A DNA stretch of 64,000 nt from Cupriavidus sp. U2 (GTDB lineage Bacteria; Pseudomonadota; Gammaproteobacteria; Burkholderiales; Burkholderiaceae): positions 248,001 to 312,000 of the forward strand of contig NZ_RCOG02000006.1 of the NCBI RefSeq assembly GCF_009663685.2, given 5' to 3'. Numbering within the stretch: position 1 is the stretch's first letter; each line of letters opens with the position of its first letter. Made by a program: the position numbers and the translations under genes. Below, piece after piece: positions 18,133 through 26,891 of the stretch. The notes under the pieces were generated by a model. It saw only the letters and a program-made list of their open reading frames with translations. It did no database searches and was not told where the DNA came from.

Positions 18133-21100
18133 ATGGCGCGGAAGAAACTCAAGGAGAAGAAGGTGGGAAATCCGGCGGGCGCGGTAAAGAGTACGTTGCG
18201 TTTCCCTGTCGTTGGCATCGGAGCTTCCGCGGGCGGCCTGAGGGCCCTGCAGACGCTGTTCCAGCATGCGCCGGAACAGATGGACATGGCCTTCGTCGTG
18301 GTGCTGCACCTGGCGCCGGACCTCGAAAGCCAGGTCGCGGCCCTGATTCAGCGTGTCACGACCATGCCCGTCAGCGAAGTCCGTACCACGACGCCGATCC
18401 AGGAGAATCACATCTATGTGGTGGCGCCGGGCACCCATCTCGAGATGTCCGATGGCTGTCTCAGGGTCCTGGAACAGCCGAATACCTTTGGGCGGCCCTT
18501 TGCGATTGATCATTTCTTCCGTACCCTCGCCGATGCTCACGAGCGGCGGGCCATCGGCATCGTGCTGTCCGGCTCCGGGTCCGATGGCACGATCGGAATG
18601 GGCCGGATCCGCGAGGTCGGCGGCCTGACGCTGGCGCAGTCGCCTGACGACGCCGAACATCCGGAGATGCCGCGCGCCGCCATCCACGCGGGCTGGGTCG
18701 ATATCGTATTGCCTGCGGCCGAGATGCCGCAGCGGCTCATGGAGCTGTGGGAGAACATCCAGCGCATCGAGCCGCAGGATGCAGTGCTTGAAGACGACGA
18801 CTTGCAGGAATCGGGGCAGTCGCCCAAGACGAGCGGGGAACGGGCGCTGTCCGAAATCCTGATGCATCTGCGTGTGCGCACAGGGCATGACTTCCGCTTC
18901 TACAAGCGCGCCACGGTGCTCCGTCGCATCGAGCGGCGCATGCAGTTCAATGGCCAGAGCGACCTGGCGGCCTATCGCGATTTCCTCCGGGCAACGCCGG
19001 ACGAGGCCAGCGCGCTGCTGGGCGACATGCTGATCGGCGTGACGCAGTTCTTCCGGGATGGCGAGGCCTTCGAGTTTCTCGAGCAGGAAATGATTCCGAC
19101 GCTGTTCGACGGCAAGCTCAGCGACGACGATCAGGTGCGGGTGTGGGTGGCCGGCTGCGCCACCGGCGAGGAAGCGTATTCCATTTCGATCCTGCTGGCC
19201 CAGGCGCGCGAGACGGCGGCCTCGGCCCGGCCCATCCAGGTGTTTGCCACCGATATCGACGTGGCGGCCATCGGCCGGGCGCGCACGGGGTCGTATCCGC
19301 TGTCCATCGCCAACGATGTGCCGCCGGCTCTCCTGCAGCGTTACTTCACCCGCGAGGGCGCGCACTACGCCATCAGCAAGGCGGTGCGCGAGCGCATCCT
19401 GTTCGCGCCGCACAGTCTGCTGCGCGATCCGCCGTTCTCGCACCTGGATCTGATCTCGTGCCGAAACGTGCTGATCTACCTGGAACGTGCGGTCCAGCGG
19501 CAGATCCTGGAGCTCTTCCACTTCGCCCTGCGGCCCAACGGGCTGCTGTTCCTCGGGACGGCGGAATCGGCCGACGCCGCGGATGACCTGTTTGCGGTGG
19601 TGGACAAGAAGTGGCGGGTCTATCGCGCACGCGCGGTGTCGCAGCGCGCCAAGCCGCCGATTGGCTTCCCGGTCCTGACGCCGGCCGATACCAGCATGGC
19701 CGACGACCGGCCGGCCGTTACCATGCCGCTGCGTACCGCGACCAGTTCGCCCCAGCGCAGTTTTTCGCTGACGGAACTACACCAGCGCGCGCTGGAGACG
19801 TATTCCCCACCAAGCGTCATCATCGACCGCGAATCGAACGTCGTTCACTTGTCCGACAATGCGGGCCGGTTCCTGCGGCATGTGGGCGGCGAACTGACCA
19901 CGAACATCATGACGCTGGTGCTCCCCGAGCTGCGGCTCGACTTGCGCACGGCGATCTTCCGGGCGTTGCAGACCGGCACCAGCGTGGAGGCGCGCAAGGT
20001 CAAGTGGGATCATGACCCCGAAGTGTCGTGGATCAGCATGACGGTGCGGCCGTTTCACGACAAGGTTGCCAATGCCGACTTCCTGCTGGTCGTCTTCGAT
20101 GAGGTGGCCGGTCACATGACCGAAGAGGAGCTGGCCGCCGCTTCGGGGCAGGACCCGGTCCTGGCGCAGCTCGAACTGGAACTGCAGCACAGCAGGGAGC
20201 AGCTGGCAACGATCATCGAGCAGTACGAGACGTCGGTGGAGGAGCTGAAGGCATCCAACGAGGAGTTGCAGGCAATCAACGAGGAGCTGCGTTCGACCAG
20301 CGAAGAGCTTGAAAGCAGTAAGGAAGAACTGCAGTCGGTCAATGAAGAGCTGACCACGGCGAATGCCGAGATGCAGGCGCGGATCGAGGATACGGCCAAG
20401 GCCAACGACGACCTGCATAACATCATTGCCTCCAGCGAGATCGCCACGGTCTTTGTCGACAAGGAAATCCGGATCAAGCGGTTTACGCCGAACGCGACCG
20501 CCATTTTCAACCTGATCGACTCCGATCTTGGCCGGTCGCTGTTCCACATCACGCATACGCTGCGCTATCCGACCCTGGTCGACGACGTAAGGCAGTCGTT
20601 CCAGTCGCTGAGGCTGACCGAGCGGGAGATCCAGAGCGAGGCGGGGCGGTGGTATCTGATGCGGCTCCTGCCCTATCGCACGGCGGACGACCATATCGAC
20701 GGGGCGGTGATCACGCTGATCGATGTGACGGATCGCCATCAGGCCGAGGAAGCCGCCCGTGCGGGGGCGCAGCGGTTGCGGCTGGTGGCGCAGTCCACCA
20801 AGGACTACGCCATCATCATCCAGGACCGCGAAGGGCTGATCGTCAGCTGGAACGCCGGGGCGGAGCGGATCTTCGGCTATACGGAAGACGAACTCATCGG
20901 CAAGAGCGTGGAGGCGATATACGAGGTCAACGATCGCCAGACATCGGTGCCCGCCCATGAGCGGGACACGGCCATGAAGGAGGGCCGTGCGGACGACGAG
21001 CGGTGGTATCGCACGAAGGACGGCCGCCGGATTTACTGCAGCGGCGTGGTCACCCCCATCACGGACACATCGTTCAGCGGCTTCGCCAAGATTGTGCGCG

Positions 21101-22308
21101 ACCTCACGGCCCGCAAGCTCCATGAGGATGCGAGCCGCGATGCGCTGGCCAAGGAGCAGGCCGCGCGCGAGCAGGCGCTCAATGCCAGCCAGTTCAAGGA
21201 CGAGTTCATTGCCGTGCTTTCGCATGAACTGAAGCACCCGCTCAACCTGATTGGCGTCAAGGCGGAAATGCTTCCGCGACTGCCCGAGGTGCGCAATGTC
21301 GCCGCGGTCCGCGAAGCGGCCGGCGCCATCCGCCAGGCCGTGCGCAGCCAGGCGCAGATCATCGACGATCTGCTCGATCTTTCGCGCGTGCAGACCGGCA
21401 AGCTGGCCCTGGACGTGTCGCGCGTCGATCTGTCGGCGATGCTGGCGGACATTGCGCGGACCTGCGAGCAGGATGTCGGCGACCGCGGCATCACCATGCG
21501 GCTGGCGCTGCCGGATCGTCCGGCCATCGCCCTGGTGGACCGCGTGCGCTGCGAGCAGATCATCTGGAACCTCGTCTCCAATGCCTTGAAGTTCTCGGAG
21601 GCGAATGGGCAGATCGATCTGCGGCTGTCTCGGGAAGGCGGGATGCTGCGTATCGAGGTGAGCGACAACGGCCAAGGCATCGATGCCGCCCTGCTGCCGT
21701 ACGTGTTCGACATGTACCGGCAAGGCGGTCGCGACAGGGCGAAGGGCGGGCTCGGCATTGGTCTGGCGCTGGTGAAGCAGCTTGCCCGGATGCACGGCGG
21801 CAGGGTGACCGCCAGATCGGAAGGCCCCGGCCACGGTACGACCATGACGGTATGGCTGCCCGCCGCGCCTGTCGATAACGCGTCGGACCCGGACGCCGCG
21901 GACGGCATGCAGAGCATTGCCGGCCTGCGGATTCTCCTGGTGGAAGGCGACCGGGACACGTCCGCCGCGCTCGCCGAGCTGCTGGAACTGGAAGGGGCAA
22001 GCGTGAGCGTGGCAACGTCCGGTGCCGAGGCGCTGGAGATTCTGGCCGAGGTTCCGATCGACGCCATCGTCTCGGATATCGGGCTGGCCGATATGGACGG
22101 CTACGCGCTCATGCGCAATATCCGCCAGGACACCCGCTGGGCGAATATCTGGTCGGTGGCCCTGACCGGACGCGATCACAAGGAGGATGCCAAAGCCGCC
22201 CGGGAAGCCGGATACAACAAGCATCTTGCCAAGCCGCTCGACTTCCAGGAATTGCTCGGCGCGCTGAGCGATCTGGTGTCCCGGCAGGACGGCGCCAAGT
22301 CCGACTGA
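18133..22308 (+). CDS. CheB-CheR-PAS-histidine kinase-receiver hybrid protein
   Basis: A soluble 1391-residue fusion. In order: a CheB methylesterase domain (about 22-205) with Ser32 (GASAGGL), His59 and the GSGSDGT acid; a CheR methyltransferase domain (about 230-490) with the SAM-binding VWVAGCATGEEAYS and CRNVLIYL; a PAS-like region; a coiled coil of repeated EELxxxNEEL heptads (about 690-765); two further PAS domains; a histidine kinase with His in LSHELKHPLN; an ATPase domain; and a C-terminal receiver (phospho-Asp in IVSDIGL). GGAGG precedes the ATG at 18133. Such fusions occur away from flagellar che clusters and are thought to link methylation chemistry to a phosphorelay; the target is unknown. 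A second CheB gene follows. Confidence 0.93.
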   Translation: MARKKLKEKKVGNPAGAVKSTLRFPVVGIGASAGGLRALQTLFQHAPEQMDMAFVVVLHLAPDLESQVAALIQRVTTMPVSEVRTTTPIQENHIYVVAPGTHLEMSDGCLRVLEQPNTFGRPFAIDHFFRTLADAHERRAIGIVLSGSGSDGTIGMGRIREVGGLTLAQSPDDAEHPEMPRAAIHAGWVDIVLPAAEMPQRLMELWENIQRIEPQDAVLEDDDLQESGQSPKTSGERALSEILMHLRVRTGHDFRFYKRATVLRRIERRMQFNGQSDLAAYRDFLRATPDEASALLGDMLIGVTQFFRDGEAFEFLEQEMIPTLFDGKLSDDDQVRVWVAGCATGEEAYSISILLAQARETAASARPIQVFATDIDVAAIGRARTGSYPLSIANDVPPALLQRYFTREGAHYAISKAVRERILFAPHSLLRDPPFSHLDLISCRNVLIYLERAVQRQILELFHFALRPNGLLFLGTAESADAADDLFAVVDKKWRVYRARAVSQRAKPPIGFPVLTPADTSMADDRPAVTMPLRTATSSPQRSFSLTELHQRALETYSPPSVIIDRESNVVHLSDNAGRFLRHVGGELTTNIMTLVLPELRLDLRTAIFRALQTGTSVEARKVKWDHDPEVSWISMTVRPFHDKVANADFLLVVFDEVAGHMTEEELAAASGQDPVLAQLELELQHSREQLATIIEQYETSVEELKASNEELQAINEELRSTSEELESSKEELQSVNEELTTANAEMQARIEDTAKANDDLHNIIASSEIATVFVDKEIRIKRFTPNATAIFNLIDSDLGRSLFHITHTLRYPTLVDDVRQSFQSLRLTEREIQSEAGRWYLMRLLPYRTADDHIDGAVITLIDVTDRHQAEEAARAGAQRLRLVAQSTKDYAIIIQDREGLIVSWNAGAERIFGYTEDELIGKSVEAIYEVNDRQTSVPAHERDTAMKEGRADDERWYRTKDGRRIYCSGVVTPITDTSFSGFAKIVRDLTARKLHEDASRDALAKEQAAREQALNASQFKDEFIAVLSHELKHPLNLIGVKAEMLPRLPEVRNVAAVREAAGAIRQAVRSQAQIIDDLLDLSRVQTGKLALDVSRVDLSAMLADIARTCEQDVGDRGITMRLALPDRPAIALVDRVRCEQIIWNLVSNALKFSEANGQIDLRLSREGGMLRIEVSDNGQGIDAALLPYVFDMYRQGGRDRAKGGLGIGLALVKQLARMHGGRVTARSEGPGHGTTMTVWLPAAPVDNASDPDAADGMQSIAGLRILLVEGDRDTSAALAELLELEGASVSVATSGAEALEILAEVPIDAIVSDIGLADMDGYALMRNIRQDTRWANIWSVALTGRDHKEDAKAAREAGYNKHLAKPLDFQELLGALSDLVSRQDGAKSD

Positions 22309-22383
22309 GACGGCCTGCACAAGACTGACGCGCCTGTTGTGTCACGGGTGCGGAACTTGCTTTTCCCGTAAAAAGGAAAAGCC

Positions 22384-23370
22384 ATGCGCAGAGATATTGT
22401 CGTTGTAGCTGCATCCCGGGGCGCACTTCCGGTCCTCAAGACGCTGGTCGAAGGCCTGGCCAGGGACCTGGAGCTTGTCATGCTTGTGGTGCTGCACATT
22501 GGACGGCACCGCAGCATCCTGCCGGAACTGCTGTCGAAGTGGGGCTGCTTCCCGGCGCACCACCCCCAGCACGGCGAAGCAATTCAACACGGCAGAATTT
22601 ACGTGGCGCCGCCGGATCGACACATGGTCGTGCGTGGCGACACCGTGTGCCTGCTGGAGACGGCACCGGAGAATTTCTGCCGGCCTGCCGCCGATCCGCT
22701 GTTCCGGTCGGCCAGCGCACAGTACAAGGAGCGTGTGGTCGGCATTGTGATGAGCGGCGAACTCGACGACGGTGCGGCGGGCCTTGCGGCGATCGAGGCA
22801 CGCGGCGGCTATCGCATCGTCCAGGATCCGGACGACTGCGAGGCGCCCTCCATGCCTCGCAGCGCAATCGCCGCGGCGGGGGCCGATGCCATTGTCGGGC
22901 AGGATGGGCTCGCCAATGCGCTACGGGCTGCCGTCAACGGGGCCGCACGGCAAAAGGAGTCGATCATGAGCAACCTGACAGACCTGGATCGCGAGGAGCG
23001 GATTGGGGACAGCGGCGTTGCGGAACCTCGGCAACTCGACGCTATCGCGGATCGCTCGGCACTGACTTGCCCGACATGTCACGGCGTGCTGTGGCGGCTG
23101 CGGGACGATCGGCCATTGCGATACCGCTGTCACACGGGCCACGCCTTCTCCGCGCTGTCGCTCGACGCCGCGAACGCCCAGGAGACTGCCGATGCAATCT
23201 GGGGGGCGCTTCGTGCCGTCCACGAACGGATCATATTCGCCCAGGAGCGGCAGCAATGGGCCAGGCGCGTGGGCAACCACACCGACGTGGCGATCGAACA
23301 GTCACGGATAGACGAGAACGAGAAACTCGCCGATCTGTTGCGCGCGGCTGCCGGCACGCGCATGAGCTGA
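22384..23370 (+). CDS. CheB-type methylesterase with C-terminal zinc-ribbon tail
   Basis: A 328-residue protein without a receiver domain. Residues 4-190 form a CheB esterase fold with the triad Ser11 (AASRGALP), His38 (VVLHIG) and Asp129 (GELDDGAAG). The C-terminal part carries CPTC and YRCHTGHAF, a four-ligand zinc-ribbon-like arrangement (about 223-257), followed by a helical tail. It lies 75 bp after the CheB-CheR-kinase fusion on the same strand, so the two are probably one operon. With no receiver of its own, its activity could be controlled by the fusion protein. The substrate may be a methylated glutamate on a chemoreceptor or on another protein. Confidence 0.9.
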   Translation: MRRDIVVVAASRGALPVLKTLVEGLARDLELVMLVVLHIGRHRSILPELLSKWGCFPAHHPQHGEAIQHGRIYVAPPDRHMVVRGDTVCLLETAPENFCRPAADPLFRSASAQYKERVVGIVMSGELDDGAAGLAAIEARGGYRIVQDPDDCEAPSMPRSAIAAAGADAIVGQDGLANALRAAVNGAARQKESIMSNLTDLDREERIGDSGVAEPRQLDAIADRSALTCPTCHGVLWRLRDDRPLRYRCHTGHAFSALSLDAANAQETADAIWGALRAVHERIIFAQERQQWARRVGNHTDVAIEQSRIDENEKLADLLRAAAGTRMS

Positions 23371-23430
23371 ACGCGACACGCAACGCGCGTCAGCGGCTTG
23401 GGGCCGGCGTCCCGGCACACACGCGCCACG

Positions 23431-24243
23431 CTATTGCTGATAGGACGGCGCGACGAATCCCGCAAAACGCTGCTGCGTCACGGCCTTGAAGTCGGCGGAC
23501 CGGTAGGCATCGCGAATGTCGGACACGAACGGCTTGTTCAGGTCCTCGGTCCTGACAGCCACCAGGTTCATGTAGTAGTCAGGGATCTTCTCCAGCGCCA
23601 GTGACGACGTCAGCTTGAGCCCGGCCGCGAGCGCGAAATTGCCATTCACGAAGGCGTAGTCCACGTCATCCAGCGAGCGGGGCAACTGGGCGGCCTCCAG
23701 CTGAATCAGCTTGAGCCTGTGCGGATTGCCGTCGATGTCGCGCTCGCTTGCCCGCACGGCATCGGTGCCGGGCTTGAGCGTGACCCAGCCGATCTGCTGA
23801 AGGATGGCAATGGCGCGCGCCAGATTGGTCGGATCGTTGGGCAGCGATACGGTGGCGCCGGGCTTCACGTCGCCCAGCGTCTTGTGCTTGTGGCTGTAAA
23901 TGCCGATCGGCGCCGTGGGCACCTGGATCAGCGCCGACAGTTGCAGCTTGCGGTCCGCCGAGAATTTCTTCAGATACACCACGTGCTGGAACGCGTTGGC
24001 GTCGATGGCGCCGTCGGCCAGCGCGAGATTCGGCTGCACGTAGTCGCTGAACTCGACAATTGTCACCTTGTAGCCGCGCTTTTCCAGAATCGGCTTGATG
24101 CCGTAGCGTACCTGGTCCGCGTAAGGCCCCGCCGTGGCGCCGAAGCGGATTTCCTTCCTGTCGGCGTCTGCGGCCTGCGATCCCTGCACGATACCGAACG
24201 CCAGCAACGCGGCGACCAGCTTGACCCCGGTCTTGATGAACAT
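23431..24243 (-). CDS. MetQ/NlpA-family ABC transporter substrate-binding protein
   Basis: A 270-residue periplasmic binding protein of the NlpA/MetQ family. The signal peptide (FIKTGVKLVAALLAFGIVQGSQA) ends in a signal peptidase I-type AXA site and has no lipobox Cys, so it is probably soluble rather than a lipoprotein. The mature part opens KEIRFGATAGPYADQVRYGIKPILEKRGY, the usual family start, and has the FQHVVYLKKF and DDVDYAFVNGNFA blocks. AAGGAG lies before the ATG at 24243. It is the last gene of a four-gene operon with two SfnB-like proteins and an LLM monooxygenase, which suggests an organosulfur ligand rather than methionine itself. No cognate ATPase or permease is in the window. 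Confidence 0.9.
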   Translation of the reverse strand: MFIKTGVKLVAALLAFGIVQGSQAADADRKEIRFGATAGPYADQVRYGIKPILEKRGYKVTIVEFSDYVQPNLALADGAIDANAFQHVVYLKKFSADRKLQLSALIQVPTAPIGIYSHKHKTLGDVKPGATVSLPNDPTNLARAIAILQQIGWVTLKPGTDAVRASERDIDGNPHRLKLIQLEAAQLPRSLDDVDYAFVNGNFALAAGLKLTSSLALEKIPDYYMNLVAVRTEDLNKPFVSDIRDAYRSADFKAVTQQRFAGFVAPSYQQ

Positions 24244-24266
24244 GTGGCTCCTTTTCTCTTGTGATA

Positions 24267-25640
24267 TCAGAACTGGCGGAACGCGGCGGCGGCATGCCGT
24301 TGGGGCAGCCGGTCGCCGCTGGAAAACAGCTTGTGCCGTAGCGAACCCTCGGCATACGCGGTCTTGTAACGGCCCCGATCCTGCAACGCGGGAACGACCA
24401 GGTCCACAAAGTCCTGGTGGCTCTCGGGCGCCACGGTGCGGCTTAGATTGAAGCCGTCGATGCCGGTCTCGTCGACCCATTCGGCAAGCGTGTCCGCTAC
24501 CTGGGACGCGTCACCGACGATGGCCGGATAACGCCCGCCCATCGTAAACAGGTCCAGCAGCTTGCGGCGCGTCCAGCCGTGCTGCGCGGCGGTGCGGGTG
24601 GCCGATTCGATGGCGTTGCCACCGCCGTAGTCAACAGGATCGTCGAGACCATAGCGGCCAAAGTCGACGCCGGTGCTGGCGGCAAAGTGGGCAAGCCCGG
24701 CTTCGCGGCTGGCGTAGTCGCGGTATTCGGCATGTTTTTCTCGGGCTTCCGCCTCGGTGCGGCCGGTGACCACCGCCGCGCCCATGAATACCTTCACGTC
24801 GTCCGGATGACGGCCGGCAGCCACAAGTTGCTCGCGCAACGCGGTCACCGTCTTGCGCGCCGCGTCCTTGCTCGGCGGCGAGATGAAGACGCATTCCGCA
24901 TGGCGTGCCGCAAATCGCTGCCCCCGGCCGGAGCTGCCGGCCTGGAACAGTACCGGCGTGCGCTGTGGCGACGGCTCGGACAGGTGGTAGCCGTCCACCT
25001 TGTAGTACCGGCCGTGGTGGCTCACCTTGCGCACCCTGGCCGGATCGGCGAAGACGCGCGCGGCCTTGTCGCGCCGCACGGCGTCGTCCTGCCAGCTACC
25101 TTCCCAGAGCTTGTAGAGCACCTCCAGATACTCGTCGGCGCGGTCGTAGCGTTCGTCATGGGCAAGCTGCGCGTCCAGTCCCATCGCGCGCGCGGCGCTG
25201 TCGAGGTAGCCCGTCACGATATTCCAGCCCACGCGGCCGCGCGTGAGGTGATCCAGCGTCGAGAACCGGCGCGCCAGCAGGTACGGCTGCTCGTACGTCA
25301 GGTTCACCGTGACCCCAAAGCCAAGATGCCGCGTGGCCGCGGCCATGGCCGACACGATCAGCAGCGGGTCGTTCACGGGAAGCTGCACCGATTCCTGCAG
25401 CGTCACATCGACGTTGTTGCGATAAACGTCGTACACGCCAACGATATCGGCGATAAACAGGCCGTCGAACAGGCCACGCTCCAGCGTACGCGCCTGGTCG
25501 ATCCAGTATTCGAGCGTGTTGTAGTCGGCAGACCGGTCCCGCGGATGCGTCCACAGGCCATGGTTGATATGCCCGACACAGTTCATGTCGAAGGCATTGA
25601 GCAGGATGTGCCGCCGTTGCGAACCATCGTCCATCACCAT
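24267..25640 (-). CDS. LLM-class flavin-dependent monooxygenase (NtaA/SsuD-like)
   Basis: A 457-residue TIM-barrel monooxygenase of the bacterial luciferase superfamily in the NtaA/DszA/SnaA subgroup, which uses FMNH2 supplied by a separate reductase. Family blocks are NHGLWTHPRDRSADYNTLEYWIDQARTLE, GRVGWNIVTGYLDSAA and TPVLFQAGSSGRGQRFAARHAE. Substrates in this subgroup include nitrilotriacetate, EDTA, dibenzothiophene sulfone and dimethylsulfone-type compounds. The ATG at 25640 overlaps the stop of the upstream SfnB-like gene (TGATG), so the two are coupled; the frame is open far upstream but that part is antisense and out of frame with sfnB. Context points to a sulfur compound. No flavin reductase is nearby. 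Confidence 0.92.
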   Translation of the reverse strand: MVMDDGSQRRHILLNAFDMNCVGHINHGLWTHPRDRSADYNTLEYWIDQARTLERGLFDGLFIADIVGVYDVYRNNVDVTLQESVQLPVNDPLLIVSAMAAATRHLGFGVTVNLTYEQPYLLARRFSTLDHLTRGRVGWNIVTGYLDSAARAMGLDAQLAHDERYDRADEYLEVLYKLWEGSWQDDAVRRDKAARVFADPARVRKVSHHGRYYKVDGYHLSEPSPQRTPVLFQAGSSGRGQRFAARHAECVFISPPSKDAARKTVTALREQLVAAGRHPDDVKVFMGAAVVTGRTEAEAREKHAEYRDYASREAGLAHFAASTGVDFGRYGLDDPVDYGGGNAIESATRTAAQHGWTRRKLLDLFTMGGRYPAIVGDASQVADTLAEWVDETGIDGFNLSRTVAPESHQDFVDLVVPALQDRGRYKTAYAEGSLRHKLFSSGDRLPQRHAAAAFRQF

Positions 25641-26890
25641 CAGATGGCTCCATGCCGGGGCGGCAACGTGTCGTTGAGGTGGAAGTTGCCGATGGCGTGG
25701 TACTTCCAGCGTACCGGGTCGTGCAGCGTATGCGTGCGGGCATTGCGCCAGAAGCGGTCCAGCCCCTGGTTGTCGAGGGTGGCCGATGTGCCGCCGAGCT
25801 CGAACAGCCGCGTGCCCGCCAGCAGCGACGCGGTGGTGGTCGATGCGCGGGCCGCAGCCACCGCCAGCGATGCCTGCGCCACGCTTTGCTCGCCGGGCGC
25901 CGCCTGGGCGGCATCGGTGGCGCGGCCGGCCCGGCGCACCAGAGCTTCGGCGGCCCGCAGCCTGACCTGGACGTCGCCAACATGATGGATGGTCAGCGGG
26001 TCCTGCGATGCACTCGCCACGCCCGCATCGATCCACGGCCGGGCGTGGTCGCGCACATACGGCAACGTGGCGGCAAACGCGCCACGTCCGATACCCAGAT
26101 CGATGGCCGCGTGCAGCAGCTGGGCGAACGGGCCAATCGTCGTGGGCCGCTCGAACGATGCCAGGAAGGGCACCACCCAGTCGCCGTCGATCCGCACGTT
26201 GTCGAAGGTGACCGACCCGCTGCCGGTCACGCGCTGGCCAAAGCCGTCCCAGTCGTCGGTGATGCTGACGCCCTCGGCCGTGCGGGGGACGAACGCCAGC
26301 CACGTCACCTCGCGGCCGTCTTCCTGCGTCACCACCAGCGTCGGAATCCAGTGCGCATACAGTGCGCCGGTGCAGTAGAACTTCTGGCCGTCCACCCGGA
26401 AGCCGTCGCCATCGCGCGTCAGCCGGGTGCGTCGCCTGAAATCCTTGTGGCCGATCTCGGCCAGCGCATTGCCGAAGCGGTCGCCAGCCAGGGCGCGCTG
26501 GTAAAAGAACGCCTGCTGGGCAGGCGTGCCGCCTACGCGCAATACCTCCAGCGCGTAGAAATGGTTCTGCGGGATCTGCCCGAGCGATCCGTCCGCCGCG
26601 GCGATGATGGCAATGACCTCCGCCAGCGTCACACTGGAAACCCCAGCGCCCCCGTGCTCGCGGGGCACGGTGATGCCCCACAGGCCGCTGGCGCTGAAGG
26701 CGTCCAGCTCGTCCCACGGCAACAGGCGCTCGCGGTCCCGTCTGGCGGCGCAGGGCGCGAATTGCGCGGCCAGCCGGTGTGCGATCGCAATGGCCTCGGC
26801 ATCGTCCGCAACGGCATGGGGTGCGGCGGTGGGCGCAGCGGCGGGGGCCACCCGGCCATCTGCGGGGGGCGGCGTCAGTAGCAACGACAT
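25640..26890 (-). CDS. SfnB-family acyl-CoA-dehydrogenase-like flavoprotein (copy 1)
   Basis: A 416-residue flavoprotein of the acyl-CoA dehydrogenase fold in the SfnB/DszC group that takes part in organosulfur use. Key blocks: LLPWDELDAFSASGLWGITVPREHGG, SLGQIPQNHF, KFYCTGALYAHW and the C-terminal FWRNARTHTLHDPVRWKYHAIGN. It lacks the catalytic Glu region of true acyl-CoA dehydrogenases and is more likely a two-component monooxygenase or oxidoreductase. It starts one base after the end of copy 2 and is coupled to the LLM monooxygenase at its end. A Pro/Ala-rich leader of about 30 residues precedes the conserved part. The similarity of the two copies suggests tandem duplication followed by divergence. 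Confidence 0.9.
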   Translation of the reverse strand: MSLLLTPPPADGRVAPAAAPTAAPHAVADDAEAIAIAHRLAAQFAPCAARRDRERLLPWDELDAFSASGLWGITVPREHGGAGVSSVTLAEVIAIIAAADGSLGQIPQNHFYALEVLRVGGTPAQQAFFYQRALAGDRFGNALAEIGHKDFRRRTRLTRDGDGFRVDGQKFYCTGALYAHWIPTLVVTQEDGREVTWLAFVPRTAEGVSITDDWDGFGQRVTGSGSVTFDNVRIDGDWVVPFLASFERPTTIGPFAQLLHAAIDLGIGRGAFAATLPYVRDHARPWIDAGVASASQDPLTIHHVGDVQVRLRAAEALVRRAGRATDAAQAAPGEQSVAQASLAVAAARASTTTASLLAGTRLFELGGTSATLDNQGLDRFWRNARTHTLHDPVRWKYHAIGNFHLNDTLPPRHGAI

Positions 26891-26891
26891 G

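Noticed and set aside
19777..22320. An 847-codon minus-strand frame opposite the CheB-CheR-kinase gene
   Set aside because: It mirrors a gene with strong motifs and has no ribosome binding site or recognisable domain; a GC-driven shadow frame.
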